Assembly: GCA_037137575.1 (NCBI GenBank) | Contig: JBAXKB010000015.1 | Location: forward strand, 1 to 22,687 | DNA from: UBA5976 sp037137575 | GTDB lineage: Bacteria; Actinomycetota; Actinomycetes; S36-B12; UBA5976 | Direction: 5' to 3' | Length of the DNA stretch: 22,687 nt | Shown: piece by piece, positions 22,687 to 22,687 of the stretch | How positions within the stretch are numbered: position 1 is the first letter of the stretch | How the letters are laid out: every line of letters starts with the position of its first letter | The notes under the pieces: model-generated | Database searches by the model: none | Told to the model about the DNA's origin: nothing | Seen by the model: the letters and a program-made list of their open reading frames with translations, nothing else | Program-made: the position numbers and the translations under genes

Positions 22687-22687
22687 C

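Overview
The window reads as a streamlined, fairly low-GC actinobacterial chromosome segment. Family assignments and gene order are actinobacterial: ppk next to a MutT1-type Nudix/histidine phosphatase, glgC divergent from a GT4-type glgA/glgM, a DUF2520-panC-coaX-lysS block, dnaX-recR followed by lysC-asd, and the SRP RNA between dnaX and a tRNA-Ser. The AT-leaning composition, 2-bp gaps, 4-bp stop/start overlaps and lack of mobile DNA suggest a small-genome freshwater lineage of the Nanopelagicales (acI) kind. That placement is inference; no GC content or phylogeny was computed.

Layout. 1-560 (-): 5' part of an S51-like/glutamine-amidotransferase-fold protein. 669-3741 (+): ppk and mutT1. 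3744-4964 (-) and 4999-6153 (+): glgC and glgA/glgM, back to back over a 34-bp promoter region. 6203-9800 (-): operon purD-purB-purC. 9842-11841 (-): lysS-argA. 11918-14451 (-): DUF2520 gene-panC-coaX. 14502-15632 (+): orphan NuoD-like protein. 15649-16500 (-): uncharacterised Pro-rich protein with a C-terminal coiled coil. 16594-17481 (+): metallophosphoesterase. 17539-19889 (-): lysC-asd with an internal lysC start. 19958-22407 (-): dnaX-recR. 22453-22536 (-): SRP RNA (ffs). 22602-22686 (+): tRNA-Ser(GGA). No spacer exceeds about 110 bp, and there is no IS element, prophage or CRISPR array.

The genes cover phosphate and glycogen storage (polyphosphate; ADP-glucose to maltose-1-phosphate or glycogen), purine synthesis, pantothenate/CoA synthesis, the aspartate-family entry steps, arginine entry, lysyl-tRNA charging, replication and recombination repair, and protein targeting.

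The least ordinary features are regulatory. Many operon-leading genes have a TANNNT -10 hexamer ending exactly 6 nt (GTG starts) or 7 nt (ATG starts) before the start codon, which predicts leaderless mRNAs; internal cistrons instead carry Shine-Dalgarno (SD) sequences. ppk and the metallophosphoesterase share an 18/20-nt element across their start codons. The orphan NuoD homologue keeps the quinone-site histidine but has Trp in place of the key Tyr. panD is missing from between panC and coaX. I see mostly housekeeping content and no clear new multi-gene system.
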